Positions 1 through 9,284 of a stretch of DNA of 64,000 nt are shown here, piece after piece. The first letter of the stretch is position 1. Every line of letters begins with the position of its first letter. Location: positions 2,728,001 to 2,792,000 of the forward strand of contig NZ_CP165727.1 in the NCBI RefSeq assembly GCF_041200175.1, written 5' to 3'. Source of the DNA: Streptomyces sp. R33 (lineage in GTDB: Bacteria > Actinomycetota > Actinomycetes > Streptomycetales > Streptomycetaceae). The translations under genes and the position numbers were made by a program. Under the pieces are notes generated by a model. It ran no database searches, had not been told where the DNA came from, and saw only the letters and a program-made list of their open reading frames with translations.

Positions 1-552
<552 letters not shown>

Positions 553-970
553 GCCCCCATGCAACCCGATGGCGCGGACAATCGGCCAATTCACTCAACG
601 TGACGATCAGGTCACGGACGGCCGACGTCTCCTGACGGCTCGAGCGGCCATACCGGGGAGCACGCCTCCACCAGGCCTGGACCGGGACCCCGGCGCCGCG
701 GTCGAGTCTGGCCCGTAGCGAGTGTTTCCGCTGGGTACTGGCGCTTCGGCCGTAGCCGAATGAGTCATCTTCGGTGGGACGGGGCAAGGATATGAACGGC
801 ATACCGGCGAATTCCGGTCGGCGGCGCCAATTGCTCGTTGCCGCACGCTCGCTGGCCACGCGAGAATTGGAGTGCTCCCGTTCGGCTCGACGGCGCTCTC
901 CTGGGCCACGCCGCGGCGCGCCCACACTTCAGCTGTGCCCGTCCGCGGGCGTGTACCCGAAGGGAGGACC
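553..970. other. Intergenic region between divergent recQ and a hypothetical gene
   Basis: About 420 bp with lower GC than its surroundings (for example around 725-860), consistent with promoters for the divergent genes. I see no strong palindrome, LexA box or terminator. A 60-codon frame from 793 ends in a TGA overlapping the GTG at 971, but its third-position GC is low and I do not think it is translated. Confidence 0.5.
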
Positions 971-1600
971 GTGACCTTCGGATTCGCCCCGCACTCGACC
1001 ACGTCTCTGACACAGGCAGCCGGTGGCGCCAGCCGGCACGGCCGACTGCTGGAACCCGCCGAGTGGACATCGGCGGGCATCCCCCTGCTGCGCAATCCGC
1101 GCGAGGTGGTCAGCGGGTTGCACTCCCGGCACGGTCCGGTGCCCTCGACGGCGGTGATCGCGGTCCTCGGTCCCGAGGAACAGCTCGTCGCGAGCGCGTC
1201 CTTCGTCCAGCGCTCGGCCTCGGCCGACGGCTGGGAGTACCGCAACGCCCTGCTCTCCGCGCTGCGCCGGGTCATCCCCCACGACCTGCGGCGCCGGACC
1301 CCGGTGCGGACGGCGGTCCTGCTGTACTGCCGCGAGGGCGACGAGCGGTGGACCGAGGAGGACGGCGCCTGGATGTGGGGGCTGCGGGACGCCTGCACCC
1401 TGCACGGATTGCGCTGCGGCGCGTACATCACGCTGACCCGCGGCGGCTGGCAGGTGCTGGGAGAAGGCCGGGGCGGCCGGCGGCCCAGCTCCGACTCGCG
1501 GCCCGAGCGCCTCGGCGACACCGTGGCCGAGTTCCCCGCGGTGACCCTGCGCACCGGCGGCGGCGCGGCCGAGGTCCTGCGCCGTACCGCCGCACGCTGA
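971..1600 (+). CDS. Conserved Streptomyces hypothetical protein
   Basis: Predicted soluble protein of 209 residues that I do not recognise as a named family. GTG 971 is chosen because GGGAGG lies just upstream (GGGAGGACC-GTG). The N-terminal 30 residues are probably a tail; the middle (about residues 45-110) looks like an alpha/beta core with PSTAVIAVLGPEEQLVASASF, followed by a Trp-rich segment (DGAWMWGLRDAC) and an Arg-rich end. There is no signal peptide, membrane segment or clear catalytic motif. It stands alone, divergent from recQ and convergent with the next gene. Third-position GC is typical of real genes here. The function is unknown. Confidence 0.75.
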   Translation: MTFGFAPHSTTSLTQAAGGASRHGRLLEPAEWTSAGIPLLRNPREVVSGLHSRHGPVPSTAVIAVLGPEEQLVASASFVQRSASADGWEYRNALLSALRRVIPHDLRRRTPVRTAVLLYCREGDERWTEEDGAWMWGLRDACTLHGLRCGAYITLTRGGWQVLGEGRGGRRPSSDSRPERLGDTVAEFPAVTLRTGGGAAEVLRRTAAR

Positions 1601-1697
1601 GCCCCACAGCACCCGTACGCCGACCCGTACGCGGGCAGCCCTCACGGCCGCACACCCTGGAGCGGGCGTACGGCAGGTCAGGCCTCGGGCTTCAGCA

Positions 1698-1715
1698 GGG
1701 CCGGCCGACCGGCCC
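1698..1715. terminator. Short GC hairpin between convergent genes
   Basis: Inverted repeat GGGCCGG-CCGA-CCGGCCC between the 3' ends of the convergent genes ending at 1600 and 1746. It has no T-run, as is usual in Streptomyces, so this is a weak call. Confidence 0.35.
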
Positions 1716-1745
1716 CGCCCCATGCCCGCGCCGGGACACGGGGCG

Positions 1746-2405
1746 TCAGACGCCCGTGCCCAGCACGGAGTTGATCTGCTGCGGGTCGCCGCACACGATG
1801 AGCAGCGCACCGGCCCGCGCCAGCGCGGCCGGCAGGGCGGCGGCAGTCGCCCCGGCCGGTCCGCCGTTGGCCGCGAAGACCACGACGGGACGGCCCGCAG
1901 CGCGCTTGACCTGCGCCGCGTCCGCGTAGAACACGTCGTCCCCGGCATCGTGCAGGGCCCAGTACGCGGCCTCGCCGAAGGACAGCTCGTGAGCGGCCCA
2001 CGGGTGCGGGTCGCCGGTGGTGAGGACCAGGATGTCGCCGGGCGCGCGCCCGGTGTCGAGCAGCAGGTCGACGGCCTCTTCGGCCGCGTCCAGCGCACCC
2101 TCGGCGGAGGCCGGGATCAGCTGGATCTGCGGCACCGCCGCGGAGACGGACGGTGCGGTGGGAGTGGCGGGAACGGGTCCGGGGGTGGCCTGCGGCGCAC
2201 GCTGCGCGGGCGGGGCGGGCCTGGGGGCAACTCCGGCGCGGCTCGCCGCCGCGGGGGAGGGACCGGGGCGTCCGGGCCGCGGCACGGCGGCGGGACGCGG
2301 ACCAGGTACGGGGCGGGGGGTCTGCGCGGTGCGGCTCGCTGCCGGCGTGACGCGGGGACCCTGGGCACTCTCGTGAATCTGAGGCTCCTCGGGGGTGAGA
2401 GGCAT
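1746..2405 (-). CDS. Hypothetical protein with Pro-rich N-terminus
   Basis: 219 residues from ATG 2405 (MPLTPEEPQ). Residues about 10-95 are a Pro/Ala/Arg-rich, probably disordered segment. Residues about 100-219 form an alpha/beta domain with two hydrophobic strands, GDILVLTTGDPHPWA and RPVVVFAANGGPAG, and a C-terminal LIVCGDPQQINSVLG. The last motif loosely recalls GDxxQ elements of SF1 helicases, but there is no Walker A, so helicase activity is not claimed. It lies 59 bp downstream of rnhB on the same strand and may share its transcript. The domain is a real-looking folded unit of unknown function. Confidence 0.65.
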   Translation of the reverse strand: MPLTPEEPQIHESAQGPRVTPAASRTAQTPRPVPGPRPAAVPRPGRPGPSPAAASRAGVAPRPAPPAQRAPQATPGPVPATPTAPSVSAAVPQIQLIPASAEGALDAAEEAVDLLLDTGRAPGDILVLTTGDPHPWAAHELSFGEAAYWALHDAGDDVFYADAAQVKRAAGRPVVVFAANGGPAGATAAALPAALARAGALLIVCGDPQQINSVLGTGV

Positions 2406-2464
2406 GAGTTGATGTCTATCAAACACCGGTACGAAACGTACCGGCGGGTGGCACCTGGGTGCGA

Positions 2465-3175
2465 TCAGAAATCGAAGCCGAGTTGGCCTCCGTTTTCCAG
2501 CTCCACCGACTCCTCGCTGCGGCGCACCTTCTTGAGGTGCCGCCACCGGGGCAGCCCGTCGAGGTACGCCCACGAGAGCCGGTGATACGGGGTCGGCCCG
2601 AGTTCCTCGAGCGCGGCCCGGTGCACGGGAGAGGGGTATCCGGCGTTGTCACCGAAGGCGAAGTCCTCGATGCCGCCGCCCAGTTGGCCGAGTTCGGCCA
2701 TCATGCGGTCGCGCCTGACCTTGGCGATCACCGAAGCCGCCGCGACGGCGACGCAGGACTGGTCGCCCTTGATCACCGTACGAACCCGCCAGGGCGGGCC
2801 GAGATAGTCGTGCTTGCCGTCGAGGATCACCGCGTCGGGCCGCACGGGCAGCGCCACCAGGGCGCGCTCCGCTGCGAGCCGCAGGGCGGCGGTCATCCCG
2901 AGTTCGTCGATCTCCTCCGGGGAGGCGTGCCCCAGGGCGTACGCGGTGACCCAGGCCTCCAGGACGCCGAGGAGCGCGTCGCGTCGTTTCTGGGTGAGCA
3001 GTTTGGAGTCGGTGAGCCCTGCGGGCGGCCGGCGTAGACCGGTGATCGCCGCGCACACGGTGACCGGACCGGCCCAGGCCCCTCGTCCGACTTCGTCGAC
3101 CCCGGCGATGACCTTGGCACCGGTGGTTGCACGGAGGGAGCGTTCGACGGTGTGGGTGGGTGCTTCGTACGGCAT
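2465..3175 (-). CDS. rnhB: Ribonuclease HII
   Basis: Endonuclease that cuts the RNA strand of RNA/DNA hybrids and starts removal of single ribonucleotides misincorporated into DNA. The 236-residue protein has the RNase HII signature GVDEVGRG with Asp27 and Glu28. It also has [10 protein letters not shown] with Asp119 and [20 protein letters not shown] with Asp138, completing the DEDD metal site. The C-terminal [10 protein letters not shown] and YHRLSWAYL segments are also typical of the family. Length and domain are normal, with a short C-terminal tail ending GFDF. It precedes the Pro-rich hypothetical gene. Confidence 0.96.
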   Translation of the reverse strand: MPYEAPTHTVERSLRATTGAKVIAGVDEVGRGAWAGPVTVCAAITGLRRPPAGLTDSKLLTQKRRDALLGVLEAWVTAYALGHASPEEIDELGMTAALRLAAERALVALPVRPDAVILDGKHDYLGPPWRVRTVIKGDQSCVAVAAASVIAKVRRDRMMAELGQLGGGIEDFAFGDNAGYPSPVHRAALEELGPTPYHRLSWAYLDGLPRWRHLKKVRRSEESVELENGGQLGFDF

Positions 3176-3245
3176 GGCGCCAGCAAGGTTACGCCGCCCC
3201 GAGCCGCCTGCACACCCCGGCCCGGGTGGAGTCGGTACGGCGATC

Positions 3246-3872
3246 TCACGCCCTGAGCAGCGGCACCATCACCTGATCGATCATTTCCTCGATGTCCGGA
3301 TCCGCCCATTCGCTCCCGCACACCTTCGCGCCGTACATCATCATCGCCGGAATGACGTCGGCCACGAACGGACCGGTCGCATCCGGCCGCACGTCCCCCC
3401 GCTCGATCCCTCGCTGGACAAGCTCCCTGATCAACCGGTGGGCGGGCTCGTGCAGCCCCGCCCGGATGACGTCATGGAACCGGCCCGCATGGGCGTGGTC
3501 GCATTCGTGAAGGACGGCGCGCAGCGCCTGGCCGGCCCGCGACTCCATCACTTCCCGCATCCGCACACACAACCGGACGAGGTCACCCCGGATCGATCCG
3601 TGATCGGCGATCCCTCCGATCGGCGGCAGCCCGGTCCGCAGCACGTCGGCCACGAGGTCCGCCTTCGAGGGCCAGCGCCGGTACACCGCCGCCTTGCCGG
3701 TGTGCGCGCAGGCCGCGACGCCCTCCATGGTGAGCGCGTTCCAGCCGACGGTGCTCAGCTGCTCCAAGGCCGCGTCGAGAATCGCCCGTTCGAGTTCCGG
3801 ACCCCGCCTGCGCCCCGGTGACGTCACTGACCAGCGCGAACCCACCATCACCTCTGCCTCCGACCGACCCAC
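3246..3872 (-). CDS. TetR-family repressor of the adjacent efflux pump
   Basis: 208 residues from GTG 3872 (GAGGGG just upstream); ATG 3848, preceded by GGAGG, is an alternative that would only shorten the tail. Residues about 28-72 form the TetR DNA-binding domain, with the helix-turn-helix around [20 protein letters not shown] (47-66). The rest is a helical ligand domain resembling TetR_C proteins of drug-pump regulators. It is divergent from the DHA2 transporter at 3990. Two palindromes containing AGTGAACG-N4-CGTTCACT lie between them, one over the pump -35. The likely role is ligand-released repression of both genes. The ligand cannot be read from sequence. Confidence 0.9.
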   Translation of the reverse strand: MGRSEAEVMVGSRWSVTSPGRRRGPELERAILDAALEQLSTVGWNALTMEGVAACAHTGKAAVYRRWPSKADLVADVLRTGLPPIGGIADHGSIRGDLVRLCVRMREVMESRAGQALRAVLHECDHAHAGRFHDVIRAGLHEPAHRLIRELVQRGIERGDVRPDATGPFVADVIPAMMMYGAKVCGSEWADPDIEEMIDQVMVPLLRA

Positions 3873-3898
3873 GCGCCCCTCGCACGCGTTTTCAGCCT

Positions 3899-3920
3899 TA
3901 GTGAACGGTTGCGTTCACTA
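3899..3920. promoter_or_regulatory. TetR operator candidate O1
   Basis: Perfect inverted repeat TAGTGAACG-GTTG-CGTTCACTA with 9-bp arms and a 4-bp spacer. It overlaps the proposed -35 of the rightward pump promoter (TTGCGT 3909-3914, 18-bp gap, TACCGT 3933-3938). It shares its arm core with the second palindrome 47 bp downstream. Confidence 0.8.
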
Positions 3921-3945
3921 TCAAGGGCCTCCTACCGTGGACCCG

Positions 3946-3967
3946 CAGTGAACGAATACGTTCACTG
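3946..3967. promoter_or_regulatory. TetR operator candidate O2
   Basis: Perfect inverted repeat CAGTGAACG-AATA-CGTTCACTG, 9-bp arms and 4-bp spacer. It lies just downstream of the proposed pump transcription start. Its arms share AGTGAACG/CGTTCACT with O1, so both are probably bound by the same TetR protein. Confidence 0.8.
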
Positions 3968-3989
3968 TTTCACTATGGGGGGTTCCACG

Positions 3990-5543
3990 GTGAAAGGCTC
4001 TCAACTCGCCACGCCCCGGATACCGGGCGCGGCCCGCCGGGAAGGCCGCCCGGGCGTGGCCCTCACGGTCATCGCCGCCTGCCAGCTGATGGTCGTCCTC
4101 GACGCGACGATCGTGAACATCGCACTCCCGCACATCCAGACCGCCCTCTCCTTCTCCACCACCGACCTGTCCTGGGTCATCAGCGCGTACACGCTCGCCT
4201 TCGGCGGCCTCCTGCTGCTCGGCGGCCGGGCCGGCGACATCCTCGGCCGGCGCCGTGTGTTCCTGACCGGAATCCTGGTGTTCACCGTGGCCTCCCTGCT
4301 CGGCGGCTTCGCGCAGGAGCCGTGGCAACTGCTCGCCGCCCGCGCGCTGCAGGGGGTCGGCGGCGCGATCGCCTCCCCGACCTCGCTGGCCCTGATCACC
4401 ACCACGTTCGCCGAAGGCCCCGAGCGCAACCGGGCGTTCGGGGTGTTCGCCGCCGTCTCCGCGGGCGGCGGCGCGATCGGCCTGCTGGCCGGCGGGATGC
4501 TGACCGAGTGGCTCGACTGGCGCTGGGTGCTCTTCGTCAACGTGCCGATCGGCGTGCTGATCGCCGTGCTCACCCCGCTCTACATCACCGAGTCCGAGCG
4601 CCACCCGGGCCGGTTCGACATCGCGGGGGCGCTCACCTCCACCGGCGGCATGGCCTCGCTCGTCTACGGGTTCATCCGCGCGTCCGAGGACGGCTGGCGC
4701 GACGGGCTCACCCTCGCCTCCTTCGCCGCGGCCGTCGTCCTGCTCGCGCTCTTCGTGGCCATCGAGTCGCGGGCCCACGAGCCGATCATCCCGCTGCGGA
4801 TGTTCGCCGACCGCAACCGCGCCGGCACGTACCTGATCATGCTCGGCCTCGCCGCCGCGATGTTCGGCATGTTCTTCTTCATCGTCCAGTTCGTCCAGAA
4901 CGTGCTGGGCTTCTCGCCGATCCAGTCGGGGCTCGGCTTCCTGCCCGTGACCGTCGCGATCGTCACCGCCGCCGGCCTCTCGCAGCGCTTCCTGCCGCGG
5001 TTCGGCCCCAAGCCGTTCATGGTGGCCGGATCGGCCCTCACCGGCATCGGACTGGCCTGGCTGACCCTCATCCGCACCGACAGTTCGTACGTCTCCGGGG
5101 TCCTCGGGCCGATGCTGGTGTTCGGCTTCGGCATGGGCCTGAACTTCGTGACACTGACCCTCACCGCCGTCTCCGGGGTCGCCCAGCGGGAGGCGGGCGC
5201 GGCGTCCGGGCTACTCAACGCCAGCCAGCAGGTCGGCGGCTCACTCGGCCTGTCGATCCTGGTCACCGTCTTCGGCACGGCCAGCCGGAGCGAGGGGGAG
5301 AAACAGGTGCCGGACTTCATGGCCCACGCGGACCCAGGTCAGATGGCGGCGTTCAAGGAGACCGGGCGGCTGCCCGACCCCTGGGGGGACCTCGTCCTCA
5401 CACAGGGCATCTCCACCGCGTTCATCGCGGCCGTCGCCATGGCCGGGCTCGCCCTGGCCACCGCGCTGCTGGTGATCCGGGTGCGCAAGAGCGACCTGGA
5501 GGCCCTCAACGGCGCCGCCGCGGAGGCCGGTCCGGCGGCCTGA
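3990..5543 (+). CDS. DHA2-family MFS drug:proton antiporter
   Basis: 517-residue, 14-helix major facilitator of the EmrB/QacA (DHA2) group, which exports drugs using the proton gradient. GTG 3990 is chosen because GGGGGG sits 7 nt upstream; ATG 3975 in the same frame lacks a good ribosome site and would overlap O2 more closely. Helix 1 carries the DHA2 motif LMVVLDATIVNIALP. The loop 2-3 motif A is LLGGRAGDILGRRRVF. The antiporter motif C region lies near SAGGGAIGLLAGGMLTEWLDWRW. The final 25 residues are a charged cytoplasmic tail. It is probably repressed by the divergent TetR protein through O1/O2. The substrate is unknown. Confidence 0.92.
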   Translation: MKGSQLATPRIPGAARREGRPGVALTVIAACQLMVVLDATIVNIALPHIQTALSFSTTDLSWVISAYTLAFGGLLLLGGRAGDILGRRRVFLTGILVFTVASLLGGFAQEPWQLLAARALQGVGGAIASPTSLALITTTFAEGPERNRAFGVFAAVSAGGGAIGLLAGGMLTEWLDWRWVLFVNVPIGVLIAVLTPLYITESERHPGRFDIAGALTSTGGMASLVYGFIRASEDGWRDGLTLASFAAAVVLLALFVAIESRAHEPIIPLRMFADRNRAGTYLIMLGLAAAMFGMFFFIVQFVQNVLGFSPIQSGLGFLPVTVAIVTAAGLSQRFLPRFGPKPFMVAGSALTGIGLAWLTLIRTDSSYVSGVLGPMLVFGFGMGLNFVTLTLTAVSGVAQREAGAASGLLNASQQVGGSLGLSILVTVFGTASRSEGEKQVPDFMAHADPGQMAAFKETGRLPDPWGDLVLTQGISTAFIAAVAMAGLALATALLVIRVRKSDLEALNGAAAEAGPAA

Positions 5544-5588
5544 GTCCGGTCCGGTGTACGGGGGCCGGGCCCCTGTCCGGCTTACGGA

Positions 5589-5623
5589 GGCCCGGGCGCG
5601 GGGGAAGATCCCGCGCCCGGGCC
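5589..5623. terminator. Bidirectional terminator hairpin
   Basis: Inverted repeat with 14-bp arms GGCCCGGGCGCGGG / CCCGCGCCCGGGCC and a 7-nt loop, between the 3' ends of the efflux pump and the leftward DUF4173 gene. Confidence 0.75.
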
Positions 5624-5646
5624 CTCGTACGACCGCCGCCGGGCGG

Positions 5647-7371
5647 TCACCCGGTGCGGCTGTGGAAGGTGCCCAGGCTCGAGCAGACCTCGTACGGGGC
5701 CTTCACCGGGCGCTCGCGGAGGATCTGCCGGGCCCGGTACTCGCCGAGGCTGATCGCGTACCAGGGCACCCGACCGCCCCTCGACAGCTCGTTGTTGATG
5801 CCGCGCAGGGCGCAGGAGCGGCGGGGTTCGGGCAGTCGGTCCAGGGCGGGCACCGCATCCGCCGACAGGGACTGGAAGTAGGCCAGGTCGATCTTGCCGT
5901 CCTGCTGGAAGCGGGCCACGTTCCGCTCGGCGACCATCCCGTCCGGGGACAGCAGCCCGAACGCCAGGACGGCGACGGCGGCGCTTCCCGCGACCGCCCG
6001 CGGCAGCCGGCTCGCGCCGAACATCCCGGCAGCCATGATCAGTACGATGACCAGCCCGAGCCAGAGCTCCATCGCGGCCACCGACACGCGCAGCCGGGTC
6101 AGCCCGTACGCGTCCACGTACAGGTCCATCCGGCGCAGCGCGGAGGCGACCACGACCAGGGTCAGCGCACACAGGGTGCCCAGGACGACGTGGACGAAGC
6201 GCCGGTCGCCGGCTCCGGCGCGCGGGGCCCAGCGCAGGGCGAGGGCGATCACGGCGAGGGTGAGCAGGGTGGCCCAGAGCAGCTGCCAGAAGCCCTGGCG
6301 GGCGTACTCGGCGTAGGTGAGCCCGGTGCTCTCCAGGACCTTGTCGTAGCCGCCGAACAGGACGGCCAGCTGGACGGCGTTGAAGCCGGCGAAGAGCAGG
6401 TCGAGCACGACGAGCGGAAGCGCCCATTCGACACGGGAGCGCGGCTTTCCGGGCGCCACCCGGATCCGGTCCCAGCGCGAGGGGGCCGCGGCGGCGCGGG
6501 CGGCGGCGAGTGCGAGGAGGGCACCGATCAGGAACAGGAGGAGGCGCACCGGGCTGTCGCCGATGGAGACGTCGGGGGTCAGCCCGTTCAGCAGGTCCGC
6601 GAAGGCGGCGTCGGCGGAGGCGAAGAGGGCGCCGAAGAGCACCAGCAGGGCCACGGCCACCAGTGCTGCCTTGGCCACGGGCAGCCAGCGGCTCCGGTCG
6701 ACCCCGCTGCCGCGCGAGCGGAGCCCCTTCCAGGCCCAGCGGACCCCGAGCACGGTGGCGTCGATGAGGCCGAGCGGGCTGAGCAGGACGCCGGGCCAGG
6801 TGCGGCTGCCGTGCAGGGCCAGTGCGCCGAGCAGGACGGCGGCGAACAGCGCGAGTGCGGACGGCCAGCCGGCGTCGCGCAGCGCCGGTACGGCGAGGAG
6901 GGCCACGCAGCCGATCGCCCAGACCAGGGTCCAGGGGCGGGCGGTACGCCGGGCCGCCCGGGCGGCGACGTACGCGGCGGCGATGGCCGGCACGACTGCG
7001 AGGAGCAGGCCGGGGCCCAGGCCGTCGCCGAGGAAGAGGGCCGAGGCGATGCCGGCGACGACGGCGCAGACCAGCACGGCGGTGGATACGGGCCCGGCCT
7101 GCCCCGGCCGCGCGGCTTCGGCCCAGGCGAGCGGGGCGATGGACCACGCCCCGGACTCGGTCCGCTGCCGGCGCACTTGATAGGCCCGCCAGGCCTTGGG
7201 ATCCCACCCGGCGGGCGCAACACCCGCCGCCGCCCCGGCGCCCGGCCCAACGGCAGCAGGCCCGGCAACAGGCTCCGCGGACGGCGCCCCGGTCGCCGGA
7301 GCGGCGGCCGCCGAGCCCCCGGCCGTGTCCCCGGACGCGGCGTCGGCCACCCCGTCGGTGTTCTCTGACAT
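5647..7371 (-). CDS. DUF4173-family integral membrane protein
   Basis: 574 residues from ATG 7371, with a strong GGGGAGGGG ribosome site. Residues 1-60 are an Ala/Pro/Gly-rich cytoplasmic tail. After that about 12-13 hydrophobic helices alternate with short loops, and a periplasm-type tail of about 110 residues follows. The tail pattern (NVARFQQDGKIDLAYFQSLSADAVPAL, then CALRGINNEL with a Cys and an Arg-rich YAISLGEYRAR) matches the DUF4173 family as I know it. The biochemical function of the family is not established. It stands alone, with a terminator shared with the convergent pump. Confidence 0.8.
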   Translation of the reverse strand: MSENTDGVADAASGDTAGGSAAAAPATGAPSAEPVAGPAAVGPGAGAAAGVAPAGWDPKAWRAYQVRRQRTESGAWSIAPLAWAEAARPGQAGPVSTAVLVCAVVAGIASALFLGDGLGPGLLLAVVPAIAAAYVAARAARRTARPWTLVWAIGCVALLAVPALRDAGWPSALALFAAVLLGALALHGSRTWPGVLLSPLGLIDATVLGVRWAWKGLRSRGSGVDRSRWLPVAKAALVAVALLVLFGALFASADAAFADLLNGLTPDVSIGDSPVRLLLFLIGALLALAAARAAAAPSRWDRIRVAPGKPRSRVEWALPLVVLDLLFAGFNAVQLAVLFGGYDKVLESTGLTYAEYARQGFWQLLWATLLTLAVIALALRWAPRAGAGDRRFVHVVLGTLCALTLVVVASALRRMDLYVDAYGLTRLRVSVAAMELWLGLVIVLIMAAGMFGASRLPRAVAGSAAVAVLAFGLLSPDGMVAERNVARFQQDGKIDLAYFQSLSADAVPALDRLPEPRRSCALRGINNELSRGGRVPWYAISLGEYRARQILRERPVKAPYEVCSSLGTFHSRTG

Positions 7372-7622
7372 CGGGTTCCCCTCCCCTGTCGGCCGCCTCC
7401 GTCTTCACGACGGAGGAGGCAGCGCGCGGACAGGGTAGGCCCGTGACGTGCGGCTTCAGCCACACCGGAACGGCCCCTGTGGCAGGACCGTGACAATCAG
7501 AACGGGGCATATCGCCCACCGCGTAAGCCCGCTCCCCCGGCCCGGCCACCAGGCCGCAAGGCCCATCGCGCCGCCGGCGATCTGACCGCCGGCCGCCGCA
7601 CCGCCGGCCGCCGCGCCGTCGG

Positions 7623-8540
7623 CTAACGCGCCGCCGTCTCCGGCAGCCAGGCCGGCAGGGCCTCCGTACGGGCCAGCCAGGCGGCGGGCAGCACCGCGTC
7701 CCCGCGCGCCCCCAGCACCCCGCCGACGATCGCGCAGGTCGTGTCGACGTCGCCGCCCACCTGCGCGGTGGTCCAGAACGCCCGCTCGTAGTCGTCCAGC
7801 GACCGCGCCGCCGACCACAGGGCGAACGGCACGGTGTCGTGGGCGCTGGTCCGCCGCCCGCAGCCCAGCACCGCCGCGACCGTCGTCGCGTCGCCGTAGT
7901 CCAGCATGTCCCGGGCCCGCCGCAGCCCCGCGCCGACGGCGCTGCGCGGCACCAGCGCGATCACCCCGTCCAGCAGGTCGGCGGCCTTGGGCGGACCGGC
8001 CGGAGCCGCCGCCAGCGCGGCCGCCGCGGCGACGGCCATCGCCCCGCACACGGCCTCGCGGTGCTGGTGGGTGGTGTAGGCGGAGATCTCCGCCTGGTGC
8101 GTGGCCTGCTCCGGGTCGTCGGCGTACCAGGCACCCAGCGGCGCGATGCGCATGGCCGCGCCGTTGCCCCACGAGCCCTGCCCGTTGAACAGCTCGGCGG
8201 CCAGCGTGCGCCAGTCCTCGCCCTCCCGGACGAGCCGCAGCATCCGGTTCACTGCGGGCCCGTAGCCGCGGTCGAAGTCGTGGTGGTGGGCGAAGGAGCT
8301 CGCCAGGGCGTCCTGGTCGATGCGTCCGTGATCCGCGAGGACGGCCACCACCGAGCAGGCCATCTCGGTGTCGTCGGTCCACTGCCAGGTCTCGGTGCCG
8401 GCGGGCAGCTCGCGGCGCTTGAGGAGGGGGTAGTTCACGGGGACGAAGTACTGGGAGCCCAGGGCGTCACCCAGAGCCAGCCCGCGGAGGCTGGCCATGG
8501 CGCGTGCGTAGCGCCTTTCGGAAGAGGAGTCAGCGGTCAT
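7623..8540 (-). CDS. ADP-ribosylglycohydrolase family protein
   Basis: 305 residues, the usual length for this all-helical family, which removes ADP-ribose from proteins or small molecules using two metal ions. Metal-binding motifs are present: GLALGDALGS near residues 20-29, WTDDTEM with Thr55-Asp56-Asp57, and near the C-terminus VGGDVDTTCAIVGG with Asp264 and Asp266. ATG 8540 is used. The target could be an ADP-ribosylated protein or a nucleotide-derived compound; the sequence does not tell. It lies only 11 bp from the 5' side of the histidine phosphatase stop region and reads in the same direction, so cotranscription is possible. Confidence 0.88.
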   Translation of the reverse strand: MTADSSSERRYARAMASLRGLALGDALGSQYFVPVNYPLLKRRELPAGTETWQWTDDTEMACSVVAVLADHGRIDQDALASSFAHHHDFDRGYGPAVNRMLRLVREGEDWRTLAAELFNGQGSWGNGAAMRIAPLGAWYADDPEQATHQAEISAYTTHQHREAVCGAMAVAAAAALAAAPAGPPKAADLLDGVIALVPRSAVGAGLRRARDMLDYGDATTVAAVLGCGRRTSAHDTVPFALWSAARSLDDYERAFWTTAQVGGDVDTTCAIVGGVLGARGDAVLPAAWLARTEALPAWLPETAAR

Positions 8541-8551
8541 CCCGCGTCACT

Positions 8552-9211
8552 CTAGCCGTCCAGGTCATAAGGCTCCGGTGTGGTCCACCGTTCAAATGGG
8601 CGGTCCATCCGGTATCGGCCGTCCGGACCCAGCAGAAGCACCCGGAATTCACCGTTCCCGGGGTTGGAGAGGGCCTCGAACTCGGCCACCGACCAGTGGA
8701 ACCAGCGCATGCAGAACAGTCGCATGGTCAGTCCGTGCGTCACGAGCAGCACGTTCGGCGGATGGTCCGGCGCCTCGAAGCTGCGGTAGAGGCTCTCCAG
8801 GAAGGACCCGACCCGGTCGTACACGTCCGCGCCGGACTCACCCTGGGCGAAGCGGTAGAAGAAGTGCCCGTACGCGTCGCGGTACGCCTTCTGCAGCCGT
8901 ACGTCGGCCCGGTCCTGCCAGTTCCCCCAGTCCTGCTCGCGCAGCCTCGGCTCCTCGCGCATGCGGACGCGCGACGGGTCCAGCCGCAGCTCGCGGAACG
9001 TCTGGAGGGTCCGGCGGTAGGGGGAGACGTACGCACTGACGGCTTCGTCGCCGAACAGCTCGCGCAGCCGTACTCCGGCCTCCGCGGCCTCCTCGTGCCC
9101 CCGGGGGGTCAGGCGCAGGGCGTGGTCGGGCTCCCGCTCGTACACCGTGTCATCGGCATTGCCCTCCGATTCCCCGTGCCGGACAAGGACGATGCGCCGT
9201 GGTCGTGCCAT
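8552..9211 (-). CDS. Histidine phosphatase family protein
   Basis: 219-residue protein of the phosphoglycerate-mutase-like superfamily, which works through a phosphohistidine. It begins with VLVRHGESEGN, giving the RHG motif at residues 11-13 with nucleophile His12. A second signature, LLVTHGLTMRLF, supplies His159, and the acidic residue region is LREQDWGNW (Glu92). The SPYRRTLQT segment supplies the second phosphate-binding Arg. Length and motif order are normal. Substrate (sugar phosphate, cofactor or phosphoprotein) cannot be inferred. It sits immediately upstream of the ADP-ribosylglycohydrolase gene with 11 bp between them. Confidence 0.9.
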   Translation of the reverse strand: MARPRRIVLVRHGESEGNADDTVYEREPDHALRLTPRGHEEAAEAGVRLRELFGDEAVSAYVSPYRRTLQTFRELRLDPSRVRMREEPRLREQDWGNWQDRADVRLQKAYRDAYGHFFYRFAQGESGADVYDRVGSFLESLYRSFEAPDHPPNVLLVTHGLTMRLFCMRWFHWSVAEFEALSNPGNGEFRVLLLGPDGRYRMDRPFERWTTPEPYDLDG

Positions 9212-9284
9212 TCCCCGACCCTATTCGGCCACCGGCGGGCCCGGCACACGGGCACGCCGGTCGGGCCCGCCGCTCGTCGTACGG

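Noticed and set aside
774..974. Short rightward frame ending in a TGA over the GTG at 971
   Set aside because: Low third-position GC and no ribosome site; any GTGA start gives this overlap by chance.
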